In this document: piece after piece, positions 11,376 through 22,180 of the stretch
Layout of the letters: every line of letters starts with the position of its first letter
How positions within the stretch are numbered: the first letter of the stretch is position 1
DNA from: Colias croceus
Lineage: Eukaryota > Arthropoda > Insecta > Lepidoptera > Pieridae
Length of the DNA: 64,000 nt
Reading direction: 5' to 3'
NCBI RefSeq assembly: GCF_905220415.1
Contig: NC_059562.1
Coordinates: 4,789,501-4,853,500 of the forward strand
Translations under genes and position numbers: made by a program
Notes under the pieces: generated by a model
What the model was told of the DNA's origin: nothing
Database searches by the model: none
The model's input: the letters and a program-made list of their open reading frames with translations, nothing else

Positions 11376-12383
11376 AGCCTAATGATTAAATAGTAAATGA
11401 AATTGTCACATTTGTTTACGTGTGCAGGAAACGTAACATCTATAACGTTGAACCTTCTGTGTCGTTAGTCTATGCCAATTGCCATGGCAACTATTTGTTT
11501 ATTTATATTTAATTGGTGAATTCTTGTGACTTTTGCTTACACCTGCGCGGAAGTGACAAACTATCTTTGTCTTTTTTGTTTATATCATTTTATTAGAGCC
11601 ATCTCTCTTATACAGTCTGTCAATGTAATAAATTAAGTAAAATGAAACTTGTATTTGTGTGTGCCTGACACTGCATAGGAAGCATTTTTTTTGGATATCT
11701 TGTGAGTATATAACGTATCTATACATAAAATATCATTGTGTAAAACAGCAGAAAGAAATGTGACATATGTAATAGTCCTGTCGCAAGAAAGAGATAGCCT
11801 ATTTCTATCTCTGTCTGTATGAACTTGTCACTTGACCTATTTTTCAGTTATCCCACTTTTGCGGTTTATGGGCTTCAAAATTATAATTAAATTTTTTGTG
11901 AATTATGTTCAATGCCTGGAAAAATTTTATTATGGAATTGAGTAAATTTATAATATATTTTTTAACTTTTGTGAACATTACGAAATATTTTTGGTTACAA
12001 ATTCGATTTACTTTTCACATAATCTGATGCCTATTTATCTGTATAGGTACTGCATTACGCTCGTGGATTCACCCGCTTAACCTCAAACTGACAAAATTAT
12101 TAACTAAAACCTTCCCCCGGGAATCACTCTATGTATATAAGAAAAGCGTATCAAAACCCATTACGTAGTTTTAGTCATATATAGGGACAGACAGACAGAG
12201 AGTGGAAACTGAAAAGCTAACTTTGTTTTATACTATGTAATGATATAACTATGTCGTTTCCATGCTAAACCTAATTAGCTATAGAATTGCTGTAGAGATT
12301 ATAATTAGGTTACCTAATCCCTAACCGGTACAGGCTTCATTTCTATTATACTTTTATTATACACGTAAATTTCGATCAATGTA
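11376..12383. other. Non-coding DNA, nothing firmly recognised
   Basis: Contains a degenerate patch at 12040-12200 (acccgcttaacctcaaactg, agggacagacagacagag) resembling a worn dispersed repeat. Confidence 0.4.
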
Positions 12384-12680
12384 TAGTCCATTGAAATGTT
12401 ACATTTTTAGGCCTAACCTTGTGTTTTTTAGAGGACGCAATTTTATTTTTTGGGTGTGTAGGGGGGGGTCAGTGTGAAGCTAAAACCAAGTTTGTGGGGT
12501 CGCCACCCCTGACAAATCAAAAACCATATCAACCGATCTTTTCAAGATGGCGGCCGTGGTACAAAAGTAGCGACCCCACAAACTTGGTGATAGCTTCACA
12601 CTGACCCCCACTACACATCAAAAAAATAAAATTGCGTCCACTCAAAAACGCAACCCCAAATGTAACTTTTTAATGGACTA
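12384..12680. mobile_element. 297-bp foldback element
   Basis: Ends TAGTCCATT...AATGGACTA are flanked by GTA on both sides. The two halves are inverted copies for most of their length (for example ccaagtttgtggggtcgcc against gcgaccccacaaacttgg), leaving a loop of about 50 bp. No coding capacity. Confidence 0.78.
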
Positions 12681-13156
12681 GTATTATTAGTAGTATATAT
12701 TTTTAATGGATTAGGTTCGATTGAAAGCTTTTAAAGAGATACAGCAGGATACTGTCTTTTGATGTTTTAAGCGAGGATTTTTAGTAATGCTAAATATCTA
12801 GGTATTATTTTCTCTTCCTATAAAATTGGTATTAACTTTTCATCATGTTTTATGTAAATAAGTATTTAGCTCAAACGGTGCATTCGTTGACCCAAAGACC
12901 CGTATTACAAGGCTTCTTTAAGCCCTAGAAAGAAACATAGCCTGCGTAGTCTTTGACCAGATAATAGTCATCAACAGGAAGGGTTTAACGGGAAAGTTAG
13001 ACGTTTTTCCACAAAAAAATAGTTGAATGTGTGGTATTATGGTTTTTTACTTGATGCTTGAAATTATATAAAGCTTCGGATTGATGGTAATTATGTAAAT
13101 AACTTGCAAAATACTCGTTTTATTTTTAAAAAAGTTATTATTGTCATTTTACTCAT

Positions 13157-13257
13157 TAGGTAAAGGGCTTTCGATATCAGTTTTAAAGTTAATTGATATC
13201 TGCAATAGTTACGGAATAATTGCCCGTGCACACAACGATTACACCCTGTATACTTGA
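13157..13257 (+). repeat. Dispersed repeat (tttcgatatc..gcaatagttacgg), copy 1
   Basis: ctttcgatatcagttttaaa, tctgcaatagttacggaata and cccgtgcacacaacgatta. Matched by 34988-35095. Confidence 0.6.
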
Positions 13258-13561
13258 AAATATTATTATTCCCGCGTAATATTGCTTCACTGGTAAAAAA
13301 CCGAGAAACAAACTTGAGCTTTATAATGCTAAAAGTATAGGAATAAATTTTTACAAGAACTAAAAGTAAAATTAAAACAAGGTTTGCATGAGAACTGTTT
13401 ATCTGTTTATTTACGTGTATGTTTAAAATTATCTCTTTATCATAATATATTATGGGTCTTAATAATAATTTACTTATATTTTTCTGTTCATACGCGTACG
13501 AAACTTTACATTGAAAGTGAAAGGGTAAAAATAAAACGAAATTGAGTAACGGAAAATAAAA

Positions 13562-13567
13562 TTTATT
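13562..13567 (-). terminator. P5CR polyadenylation signal AATAAA
   Basis: The first AATAAA on the minus strand after the P5CR stop codon (13605-13607) lies 37 nt downstream, giving a very short 3' UTR with cleavage expected near 13,540-13,550. Confidence 0.6.
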
Positions 13568-13604
13568 TCTCTTAACAATATTTGTGCTTTCATTAACAAT
13601 AATC

Positions 13605-16600
13605 TTATTTGTTTAAAGTTTCGTTAACAACTTTGCATCTGTTCGCAGCCGCCATTACTGCTCCGATGATTGCTGATCGGAAACCTGTAAATAAAAAGAA
13701 AAATTAAATTAATATCTATACTAATATTATAAAGAGGAAAGGTTTGTATGTATGTATGTATGTATGTATGTATGTATGTATGTATGTATGTATGTATGTA
13801 TGTATGTATGTATGTATGTATGTATGTATGTATGTATGCATGTATGTATGGTTTTAACGCATAAACTACTTAACCGATCATAATGAAATTTAGCACACAT
13901 AGGTAACTTGGATTAACACATAGAATAGGTTTTATCCCGGAAATCCCACGGGAACGGGTACTATGCGGGTTTTCCTTTGAAAACGCTGGCGGAGACGCGG
14001 GCGAGCTAGTTATTGATATTGAATAAGCTTTCGCTTTATAAGCTTCATTTAATAATGTCGATACAATATCTCGTTTATAATTTTTCTAAATTAGTACTAT
14101 ACTAAATCGTTCACCTATCTATGACTATCACTTCTATATATTTTACTTCGGCATAAGTATTACGTCAGGATGCGCTTTTATTATATTTTGCATTCATATG
14201 TAATTTACATGCATTTTAAAATTTGGTAGGAATACGGTGTTCGAGCTTTTGCCTCACTGAAACACATTCCACTAGATAGTTCTCACCTCAATGTTTAAAT
14301 ATATATTATTCCCTTCACACATAAAACCGAATAAAAAGGGCACAGCTATTGAAAATCGAGAAATTTGATTTTGAAAGGTCACCACAGTAAGGCGAAGGAT
14401 GCGAGTTCGAATACGGCATCGTGATCAATGTTTTGAGCGGGTACTATACTTTTCAAATACTCTATTATAATTTATTACAATCTGCATTTAATGCTTTAAA
14501 GCTAAAAATAACGAAAAAATCAAATAATTCTCTATTTATTTATGTTAAACAGGCAATCGAGCTGATAGTTCACTAAAACTGATGAAATAAAACTGGTAAA
14601 CTAAAATATTTTTTTCTAATAAAACTCACCCTTCTGTTCCAGATGATACGTGCCCTCTGCCGTGGACCCTCCAGGGGAAGTAACATTATCCTTCATAGGA
14701 GCTGGATGCCCTCCATCCTTCAGCATGGCAGCTGACCCCAGGGAGCTGATGATTGACCTAAAGTAAACAAAAATAACACTTTCCCACAAAACTCACCATT
14801 CTGTTCCAGATGATACGTGCCCTCTGCTGTTGACCCTCCCGGGGAAGTAACATTATCCTTCATAGGCGCTGGATGCCCTCCATCCTTCAGCATGGCAGCT
14901 GACCCCAGAGAGCTGATGATTGACCTAAAGTAAAGAAAAATAACACTCTCCCACAAAACTCACCATTCTGTTCCAGATGATACGTGCCCTCTGCTGTTGA
15001 CCCTCCCGGGGAAGTAACATTATCCTTCATAGGCGCTGGATGCCCTCCATCCTTCAGCATGGCAGCTGACCCCAGAGAGCTGATGATTGACCTAAAGTAA
15101 ACAAAAATAACACTCTCCCACAAAACTCACCATTCTGTTCCAGATGATACGTGCCCTCTGCTGTTGACCCTCCCGGGGAAGTAACATTATCCTTCATAGG
15201 CGCTGGATGCCCTCCATCTTTCAGCATGGCAGCTGACCCCAGAGAGCTGATGATTGACCTAAAGTAAACAAAAATAACACTCTCCCACAAAACTCACCAT
15301 TCTGTTCCAGATGATACGTGCCCTCTGCTGTTGACCCTCCCGGGGAAGTAACATTATCCTTCATAGGCGCTGGATGCCCTCCATCCTTCAGCATGGCAGC
15401 TGACCCCAGGGAGCTGATGATTGACCTAAAGTAAACAAAAATAACACTTTCCCACAAAACTCACCATTCTGTTCCAGATGATACGTGCCCTCTGCTGTTG
15501 ACCCTCCCGGGGAAGTAACATTGTCCTTCATAGGCGCTGGATGCCCTCCATCCTTCAGCATGGCAGCTGACCCCAGGGTGGTCTGTGTCGCCAGACGCAG
15601 GGCCAGGTCGCGGGGCAGCCCGCAGCGGACACCGCCGTCCGCTAGAGACTCTATTAGCATGTAGATCTGAAATGATTTCAAATTATAAACTATGTTTCCT
15701 AATAGTAATGAATATTGCTATAAAATAACTAGCTGTCCCGGCAAACGTTGTTCTGCCTTACTCTTCATCATTTAGGGGTATGAAAAATAGATGTTAGCCG
15801 ATTCTCAGACCTACCCGATATGCACACAAAATTTCATGAGAATCGGTCCAGCCGTTTTGGAGGAGTATGGTAACTAACATTGTGACAGGGGAATTTTATA
15901 TATATGTAAGATTATAGCTATGTACCTAATTAAGTTTCTATGAAGAAGCAATGCAATTTGCAGCGGTGGCAGGTGTAGAATGGTACAACGATTGACTTAA
16001 TATCTTCTAATGTTTCTTAGAAATTGCAATGCGAGCTTTTGATTATATGTACCTAATTAAAGAGCGCTACATTGATAATTTTAAATTATGGGTTTATTAT
16101 AAAACTTACAATTATTGTAATCGTTTTAGTACAAAGTATTTCTTACAGTATTTCTTTTATAAATATATATTTATGCTCCACCCTTCACCTTTCCTCTAAT
16201 TTAATTTCTCTTCATACGTCCGGTTGTCTGGAAGAAATCGCTGCATAGCGGTAAGACCGCCAATTGTTGTAATGTATCCTTAGATTAAGTCTTATTGTAA
16301 TGATTCTAAGAGCAATAAAGTATTAATAAATAAATAAATAAATAAAGTACGTACGAAGTACCTAAGTAGCCAACCTTCTCTTTCACGAAAAAAACTACTG
16401 GATTTGGATGAAACTACAGTGACGTGCTCTATACATGAATAACACATGAGCTATAGAAAAGGCACAGCTACTAGCCATAAATAATCTTATCCTACTAATA
16501 TCCTATCCTATCCTACTAGTCCTTTCCTACTATCCTATCCTACTAATATTATAAATGCGAAAGTTTGTGAGGATGGATGTGTATGTGTGTGTTACTCTTT

Positions 16601-19600
16601 CACGCAAATACTACTGAACCGTTTACAATGAAATTTTGCATACATATAGAGGGTAAGTTGGATTAACACATAGGTTTTATCCCGGAAATCCCACGGGAAC
16701 GGGAACTATGGGGGATTTTCTTTGAAAACGCGGTCGAAGCCGCGGGCGGAAAGCTAGTACTTACATAAGCTGGTCCACTTCCACTCAAAGCAGTCACAGC
16801 ATCCATCTGGTACTCCGGTACCTCATCACAAGTGCCCACAGCCTTGAACAGCTCTGTAGTGACCTTGGCATCATCAGCTGTAGCCCTGGAACCCCTGCTG
16901 AATGCAGCAGCACCTTGTTTAACTAGTGCTGGAGTGTTGGGCATCACTCTGATCACACGAGCTTCGGGGGGAAGGACCTGGAAATATAATGATCATTATT
17001 ATACTATACTAGCTTTGTGTACGCGGCTTCACCCGCTTTGTAACTTAACAAATGATATAGGTACTAGACAAGAACCACACTATCCATTTCAAAAAACTTC
17101 ATCTATGCTCGACTTCTTGATTTTAAAATCGCATCTTGTTTCAAAAGGGCTAGCGAAATAAATTGCTCTGGATATTTTCTTAAATCTTTATATTTTTTAT
17201 AAAAAGAAACAGTCACTAAATTAACGCAATATTTGTGATTTTTTCTTTATTGTTTCCTTTGTCTGCTAGGTACGTCTTAGCTTAGTATAGCAAAGCAAGC
17301 AAAACACATAAGCAACACCTTCTAGTATTCAAATATTTTAACGAAGTGTGTGTGTCTCGGGCGGCTTCGCAATTTACAGTTTTTGAGAAATAATGGTTTT
17401 TGGATTTCTTAATTATAATACAAGTATCTTCATAACTATAATATATTACAGATAATTTTAATTTAACCTTAGTTTTTTCATCCTCACCTTTTCAATACTA
17501 GCTATCGATACGCCCATAGCAACTGATATGAACAGCTTATTCTTCGATGCCTGCAGATCCCTGATCTCCTTCAGCGCTGGACCAACGACATCTGGCTTCA
17601 CGGACACTATGACCACTTCGGATCGCTCCACAACTGGTTTGTTCTCGAAGAGGGCTGTTGCTCCTAGACCCTGGATAATTGGAGTTGGTAATTAGAATGT
17701 GATTACGAATTAGAATTTAGTTTTTAATGATTGTAAGTTGGAATGAAAAATGTATTTCGACTGATTTATTTTGACTGACCGGTTTGGTTGGTTCCCTGCC
17801 TTCCAAGCCAGAGGTCGTGGGTTCGATTCCCACACGGTGCAAATATTGTGTGTGATGAACATAGATGTTTGCTCTGTGTCTGGGTGTTAATTATCTATTT
17901 ATGCATTTATTTAAAATTATATATGTATGTTTATCAGCCATCTGGTTTCCATAACACAAGCGAAAGCTGAGTATGGGATCAGATCGTGCCGAGTGTGGAA
18001 ATTGTCCTGAAATATTTATGAAATTTATAGAAATTAATATAGGTGTAAGGTAATATATGTTTCAATATTATATATTGCAGTTAGAGTAATAGGTAAGCTA
18101 TAGCTATGTTTCTTGTATTGTTATAAATTGTACTGTTTTTTACTGAAACAAGAATTTATAAATTGACTAGCTGTCCCGGTAAGCTTTCTGTTCTGTGTTT
18201 CTCTTAAATCACGAAGTATGAAAAATAGATGTCCAATGCAAAAATCTCATGGGAATCGGTCAAGCCGTTTCGGAGGAGTTTAACTTCAACGACACGCGAA
18301 CGTTATATATACAATATTACATAGGTAATTAGTTTAGCTGTAGTAATAACTAGAGTAATTTAATTATTTTTTATTTATTTAAATTTTACAAGAAAATATA
18401 ATATTAATAAAGTTGTATAATTTACAATAAAATTGCATAATTTACATGTCTACGTTAGTCCTGTTTCTGACTGAGCTACGGTGACCTTTGTTTCCACGTT
18501 TCAAGGTTCACACCGAGTTCAATCAATACAGCCAGCCAGCTTTAATATTTGCGGTCTTTACAGTTTCTCTACTTCCTTTTCAAATAGATTATAAGAAAAA
18601 ACGTTGTGTGGTTTTATGAAACCACGGTAAAAGTGAAACTTACGATAATTATCGTATTTGTACGACAATTATCGTACGTCACGCGACATGCGCTACACAG
18701 ACCAAAAAGTTTGAGACGATGTAATAAAAGTTTCACTTTAATAAATTTAAACTAAAATAAATGACTTAGTTAACTACTTAATTTTATTTAGGGCTGATTT
18801 TATAATCCTTGGTTAAAACTTATTCATCGAATAACGTTATAATTAATAATTAGACTACCATTTCAAAAATACGTTTAAATATTCTAATTGTGCGTAAGTA
18901 TATGACCGTTTACAGTCGATATTTTAAAATGTTCATGTAGACTGTAGTACTTTATTGGACGGATACATTTTAACCAAGGATTGAAAAATCAGCCCTTATT
19001 GAAATAAAATCAGTTTTATTTTCAGTATTTTTTACCTATATTACCTATAATTATGGGTAGGTAGATCTGTAATTTGTGAAGAAATTCGTAGATACATTTA
19101 GCGCCAATTACTAATACTAATATTATAAAACTAAATAGGTAGGTATGTAGTTTGTTTGAAGGCGCTAATCTCAGGAACAACTGGTCTGATTTGAAAAATT
19201 ATTTTGTTGTTAGATAGCCCGTTTATCGAGAAAGGCTACTTATATATTATCATCATGCTCAGCGTTCTAACAGACGAACGGCAAGTTGCGAAAGGCAGAG
19301 GCTACTTCAGTCGTCACCACATGTCTAGATCAGTCATCGGCGCGTCGGCGGCAGCAGTCAATCGACAGCTGCCGTCGACAGGCCAAAACGAATGCCGTCA
19401 AACGTCAAATGCTTGCAGTTTGCCTTCAACACAAACTGCAAGCGTCGCCACTTGTCAACGGCAGCCGTCGACGTATTTACTGCTGCCGCCGCCGCGTCGA
19501 CCACTGACGTCGACTAGTGTCGACGGCTGAAGTAGCCTCTGCCGTTCACAATAATTTTCTGTTCTTCTGTAAGAACTCTTAGTGCAACAGGAGCGGAGCA

Positions 19601-20967
19601 ATGCTGGTAAAACCGCGGGGCACAGCTAGTTTATTATAAAAATGTCATTTTCGCAACAATAATGTTCGCATAAAGTCTAAGTTACTTCGATATGAAGATA
19701 TTTATTATTTATACAACAATCACGAATGTAAATAATACATTATCTAAACACGCTAGAATATCAAATGCGAGAGCACACAAAGTCAAGGATTTGTGACGCA
19801 AAATGATATCTCTGTATCAATAATTGTTTATATTTATACTAGCTTATATATTGTTTATATTTATACTGTATCAATAATTGTTTATATTTATATAGCTGGG
19901 CTCCGCGGTTTCACCCGCGTGGCTCCGCTCCTGTTGGTCTTAGCGTGATGATATATTATAGCCTTCCTCGATGAACGGGCTATCTAAAGGCTATCTAACA
20001 CCGAAATAATTTTTCAAATCGGACCAGTAGTTTCTGAATCAGCGCGTTCAAACAAACAAACAAACAAACTCTTCAGAATTGTGAATTCCGATTTTCGCTA
20101 CTAACAACAAGGAATAAAATATACTGGTTGTTCTACCTTCTATTGATAAAATAATTAACGAAATACACATAAGTAAGTGATTTATATTTTTTTTTGTATT
20201 TGAAATAAATCGTAACAATACAGAGATATTTATACCTATTTCAATAACAATACCTTAAAAGCCTCAGCACTGGCCAAATCCGCGGGATGTACGCTAGCTG
20301 TGATTTCATCTGGTTTTGCTAATCCTGGAATTACAAACGGGGGAATAATAATTATTTGATAACTGCAAATTGTCGTATTTAATACAACGCCATCTAGTAT
20401 CATTCAAGAAGAACTTCGCAACTTATTTTGTTCAAATCTAGATACAAGAAGACAAACATGAAACAATACAGTTGTTATTGATTGTGAAACAGTTAAAAAT
20501 ATTATAATAAACTATTAAAATCCTCAATGAATTAAATTAAATTAATTACCTTCGTGTAACTTGACTATTTTCAAAATAGGTAGGTAACTACTATGCATTC
20601 TTGGAAATAATAAAATTAAAAATCTTTGTACCTATTTGAAAATTTGTAAAATTAGATTTGTGTAGACACATAGGTACTTTGTTTTAATTTCAAAACCATA
20701 CATTTTGAAAATAAAAGTTACAGCTCAATTAATCTATTTTATTTTTCACAATAAACCAGGGCCAAGGATCGTTATTTTATTTACTTAAACGATTATAAAA
20801 CTGATATCAATATTTAAAATGTTTAATTCATATGAATAAAATGTAAATGAATATTATGTTTTTTTGTTAATAAAAGAGATTGTACTTTCATTCAATTTAC
20901 CTGCAGATATAAATCCATTGGCCAGCGCAAACGCCAATCTGCCTCCTCCAATAAATCCGATCTTCAT
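13605..20967 (-). CDS. P5CR: Pyrroline-5-carboxylate reductase, six coding exons
   Basis: This gene catalyses the last step of proline synthesis, the NAD(P)H-dependent reduction of pyrroline-5-carboxylate. Coding exons on the minus strand are 20901-20967, 20254-20324, 17488-17670, 16765-16977, 15465-15666 and 13605-13684. Each is bounded by AG/GT sites and they join in phase to 271 residues, close to the usual family length. The N-terminus MKIGFIGGGRLAFALANGF is the Rossmann dinucleotide-binding loop. VIRVMPNTPALV and the family signature DAVTALSGSGPAY follow in exon 4 of the coding set. LADGGVRCGLPRDLALRLA and DNVTSPGGST in coding exon 5 line the P5C-binding C-terminal helical domain. The last exon encodes GFRSAIIGAVMAAANRC and a short tail. 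No targeting peptide is visible, which suggests a cytosolic PYCR3-like form (inference). The start is the only ATG placing the Rossmann glycines at the N-terminus, and a splice acceptor lies 17 nt upstream. The oddity is the tandem repetition of the 3' part of coding exon 5, described separately. Confidence 0.95.
13713..14010 (+). repeat. Lepidopteran dispersed repeat (GCGGGCG..GCTAGT end), copy in P5CR intron 6
   Basis: It begins ctaatattataaag and contains aatgaaatttagcacacat, ggattaacacatag, ttatcccggaaatcccacgg and the end gcgggcgagctagt. Related copies are at 16541-16758, 25401-25620 and 25883-26098. These are widespread in moth and butterfly introns and are probably non-autonomous transposons; the superfamily is not assigned from sequence here. 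Confidence 0.75.
13745..13850. repeat. (GTAT)n microsatellite
   Basis: About 26 tetranucleotide units with one interruption (tgcatg near the end), embedded in the dispersed repeat at 13713-14010. Confidence 0.95.
14630..15592 (-). repeat. 167-bp tandem array of a partial P5CR exon (six copies)
   Basis: Six copies occur with an exact 167-bp period. The conserved word ttctgttccag starts at 14632, 14799, 14966, 15133, 15300 and 15467. The highest-coordinate copy is the 3' end of the functional exon (15465-15666). The extra exon-like copies lie at 15298-15425, 15131-15258, 14964-15091, 14797-14924 and 14630-14757, 128 nt each. Each encodes the stretch from GSAAMLKDGG to GTYHLEQ and ends in a GTGAGT donor. 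Each extra copy is preceded by CTTTAG and, 12 nt later, ATCATCAG, either of which could serve as an acceptor. The 39-nt spacers resemble the start of the true intron after 14630. The unit therefore probably arose by joining intron sequence back to mid-exon and then expanding by unequal exchange (inference). The lowest copy differs most (GAACAGAAG for GAACAGAAT), as expected if it retains the original 3' edge. Confidence 0.93.
15727..15910 (+). repeat. AGCTGTCCCGGCAAACG-type dispersed repeat, copy 1
   Basis: Starts actagctgtcccggcaaacg and contains aaaatttcatgagaatcggt and cagccgttttggagga. It sits in the P5CR intron between the exons at 16765 and 15666. Confidence 0.75.
16195..16345 (+). repeat. 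LINE-type 3' end fragment with (AAAT)n tail
   Basis: ccggttgtctggaagaaatc, gcggtaagaccgcc, agcaataaagtatt and (AAAT)n. In a P5CR intron. Confidence 0.6.
16541..16758 (+). repeat. Same dispersed repeat, abutting a P5CR splice donor
   Basis: Runs from ctaatattataaatgcgaaag to gcgggcggaaagctagt. Its right end touches the ACTTAC (16759-16764) that is the GTAAGT donor of the P5CR exon 16765-16977. Confidence 0.8.
17772..18022 (+). mobile_element. tRNA-derived SINE in P5CR intron 3
   Basis: The tRNA-like head gaccggtttggttggttccc ... agaggtcgtgggttcgattc has an intact B box GGTTCGATTCC, followed by an unrelated body (cagccatctggtttccataa, cacaagcgaaagctgagtat). A second, headless copy lies at 34472-34640. 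The A box half is degenerate and the cloverleaf incomplete, so this is not a tRNA gene. Confidence 0.78.
18166..18325 (+). repeat. AGCTGTCCCGGCAAACG-type dispersed repeat, copy 2
   Basis: Starts actagctgtcccggtaagc and contains tcatgggaatcggtcaagcc. In P5CR intron 3. Confidence 0.72.
18629..18738 (+). mobile_element. Short inverted-repeat element with GTGAAACTT ends
   Basis: About 110 bp lies between AAAGTGAAACTT and AAGTTTCACTTT in P5CR intron 3. The interior holds the perfect 14-bp palindrome ACGATAATTATCGT and a related GTACGACAATTATCGTAC. Confidence 0.5.
18791..18995 (+). mobile_element. Harbinger-like MITE, second copy, in P5CR intron 3
   Basis: This 205-bp element is flanked by TTA on both sides. 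Terminal inverted repeat begins GGGCTGATTTT and contains AATCCTTGGTTAAAA. It shares ends with the copy at 448-626; the interior is more diverged. Confidence 0.78.
19111..19631 (-). repeat. CTCCGCGGTTTCACCCGCG-type repeat split by a MITE
   Basis: The two halves (19111-19293, 19544-19631) match the family seen at 19891-20078 and 23111-23312, read on the minus strand: caactggtctgatttgaaaa, atagcccgtttatcgag, then aaccgcggggcacagctagt. Confidence 0.72.
19294..19543. mobile_element. 250-bp hairpin MITE nested in an older repeat
   Basis: The terminal inverted repeat GGCAGAGGCTACTTCAG is perfect over 17 bp. The interior folds back as well, with a central 12-bp perfect stem GCTTGCAGTTTG/CAAACTGCAAGC (19411-19443) and imperfect pairing of GCAGCTGCCGTCGAC-type words. 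It interrupts a dispersed repeat whose halves lie at 19111-19293 and 19544-19631. The short open frames across it are not genes. Confidence 0.78.
19891..20078 (+). repeat. CTCCGCGGTTTCACCCGCG-type repeat, copy 2
   Basis: Starts tagctgggctccgcggttt and ends in caaacaaacaaac. In P5CR intron 3. Confidence 0.75.
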
Positions 20968-21880
20968 GGCTTCTTGTAATGATACTGAAAATTATAATTA
21001 ATAACATTAATTAATTATTAATTTTACATTGTCATTTGATCACTTTACGCCCGAAAACGGTTCAATAGAGTAAAATATGCAGAGTTTTTCAAATCGAAGA
21101 TTAATGTGATAAATTATTACGTTTTTGTGGATTGTTTTCTTTAATTTATTTACAAATTAAACTAATTTACATAAAAAAGTCAATAGTGGATAAAGGACTG
21201 CCAGACGAACTTCATTTTTTAATAATTGTAATTTTTATATCACTTGAGTCTTGAACAAGACATGAACCCGGAACGTTAGGTAACATAGGTCACATGACAC
21301 ATCACAATTTCATAGATATTTAAAATGTTGATAAAAAATTAAAAACAATGTCAATTACCGATGTTAACAATACGTTATGTTAGACACTAATTACTATTAT
21401 TATGATATAATTTTGATTTAATATTTAAAAAGAAGTACATAGTTATTTTATATTCATATTTTATTTTATCTTTATCAATCTTTGATTATAAAATATATTT
21501 TTTCTTATTATAGCCTACAATTTTTTTCCCTATAAAACTACCTACATACTACTTTACAGTGTAACACAAACTTAAATTTATTTATTCTACATAAAATAAT
21601 ATGAAACTTACTCCAAAATAACTAAATATCTTGCACGATGCTACTCGTATAATGCTAGGTAATACATAAATACTAAAATATAAAATCTTCTTCCATTATT
21701 CCGTTATCTCATCTTTTATTACATTATTACGCGTCTTAGAAAGTAATCTTCTGTGATTATCTTGTAAATAAATCAAATATTATAATAGTAAAAAGATTTA
21801 GTATAAGATATATTTATACAAATGCAGGTACGGTCTAGTAATGGGACAAATAATTTTTATATTTCAATTGGTGGAAAATA

Positions 21881-22180
21881 CCTTCGCAAATGCCTTCGCA
21901 AATGCCTTCGCGAATGCCTTCGCGAATGCCATCGCAAATGCCTTCGCGAATGCCTTCGCGAATGCCATCGCAAATGCCTTCGCGAATGCCTTCGCGAATG
22001 CCTTCGCGAATGCCATCGCAAATGCCTTCGCGAATACCATCGCGAATGCCTTCGCGAATGCCTTCGCGAGTGCCTTCGCGAATGCCTTCGTGAATGCCTT
22101 CGCAAATGCCTTCGCAAATGCCTTCGCGAGTGCCTTCGCGAATGCCTTCGGAAATGCCGGCGGTACAGCCGCCGGCATTT
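21881..22180. repeat. 12-bp minisatellite, 23 units, ending in a hairpin
   Basis: Units of CCTTCGCGAATG fill 21881-22156. Variants (ATCGCA, TTCGCA, GAGTG) show a 36-bp higher-order period in the left half. The junction contains the palindrome TTCGCGAA. The array ends in a perfect 12-bp stem AAATGCCGGCGG/CCGCCGGCATTT with a 5-nt loop (22152-22180). It lies inside the predicted P5CR 5' UTR intron. Because the 12-bp unit has no stop in most frames it yields several overlapping pseudo-ORFs, such as repeats of NAFA or RECL, which should not be taken as proteins. Confidence 0.92.

Noticed and set aside
14720..15457. Repeated 78-codon frames as independent small genes
   Set aside because: They are partial P5CR exon copies read through 39-nt spacers into a stop, not separate genes.
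17772..17845. tRNA gene
   Set aside because: The B box is good but the 5' half does not form acceptor and D stems; it is the head of a SINE whose body recurs at 34472-34640.
19204..19530. 108-codon plus-strand frame
   Set aside because: It spans a dispersed repeat and the nested MITE; open only because of their composition.
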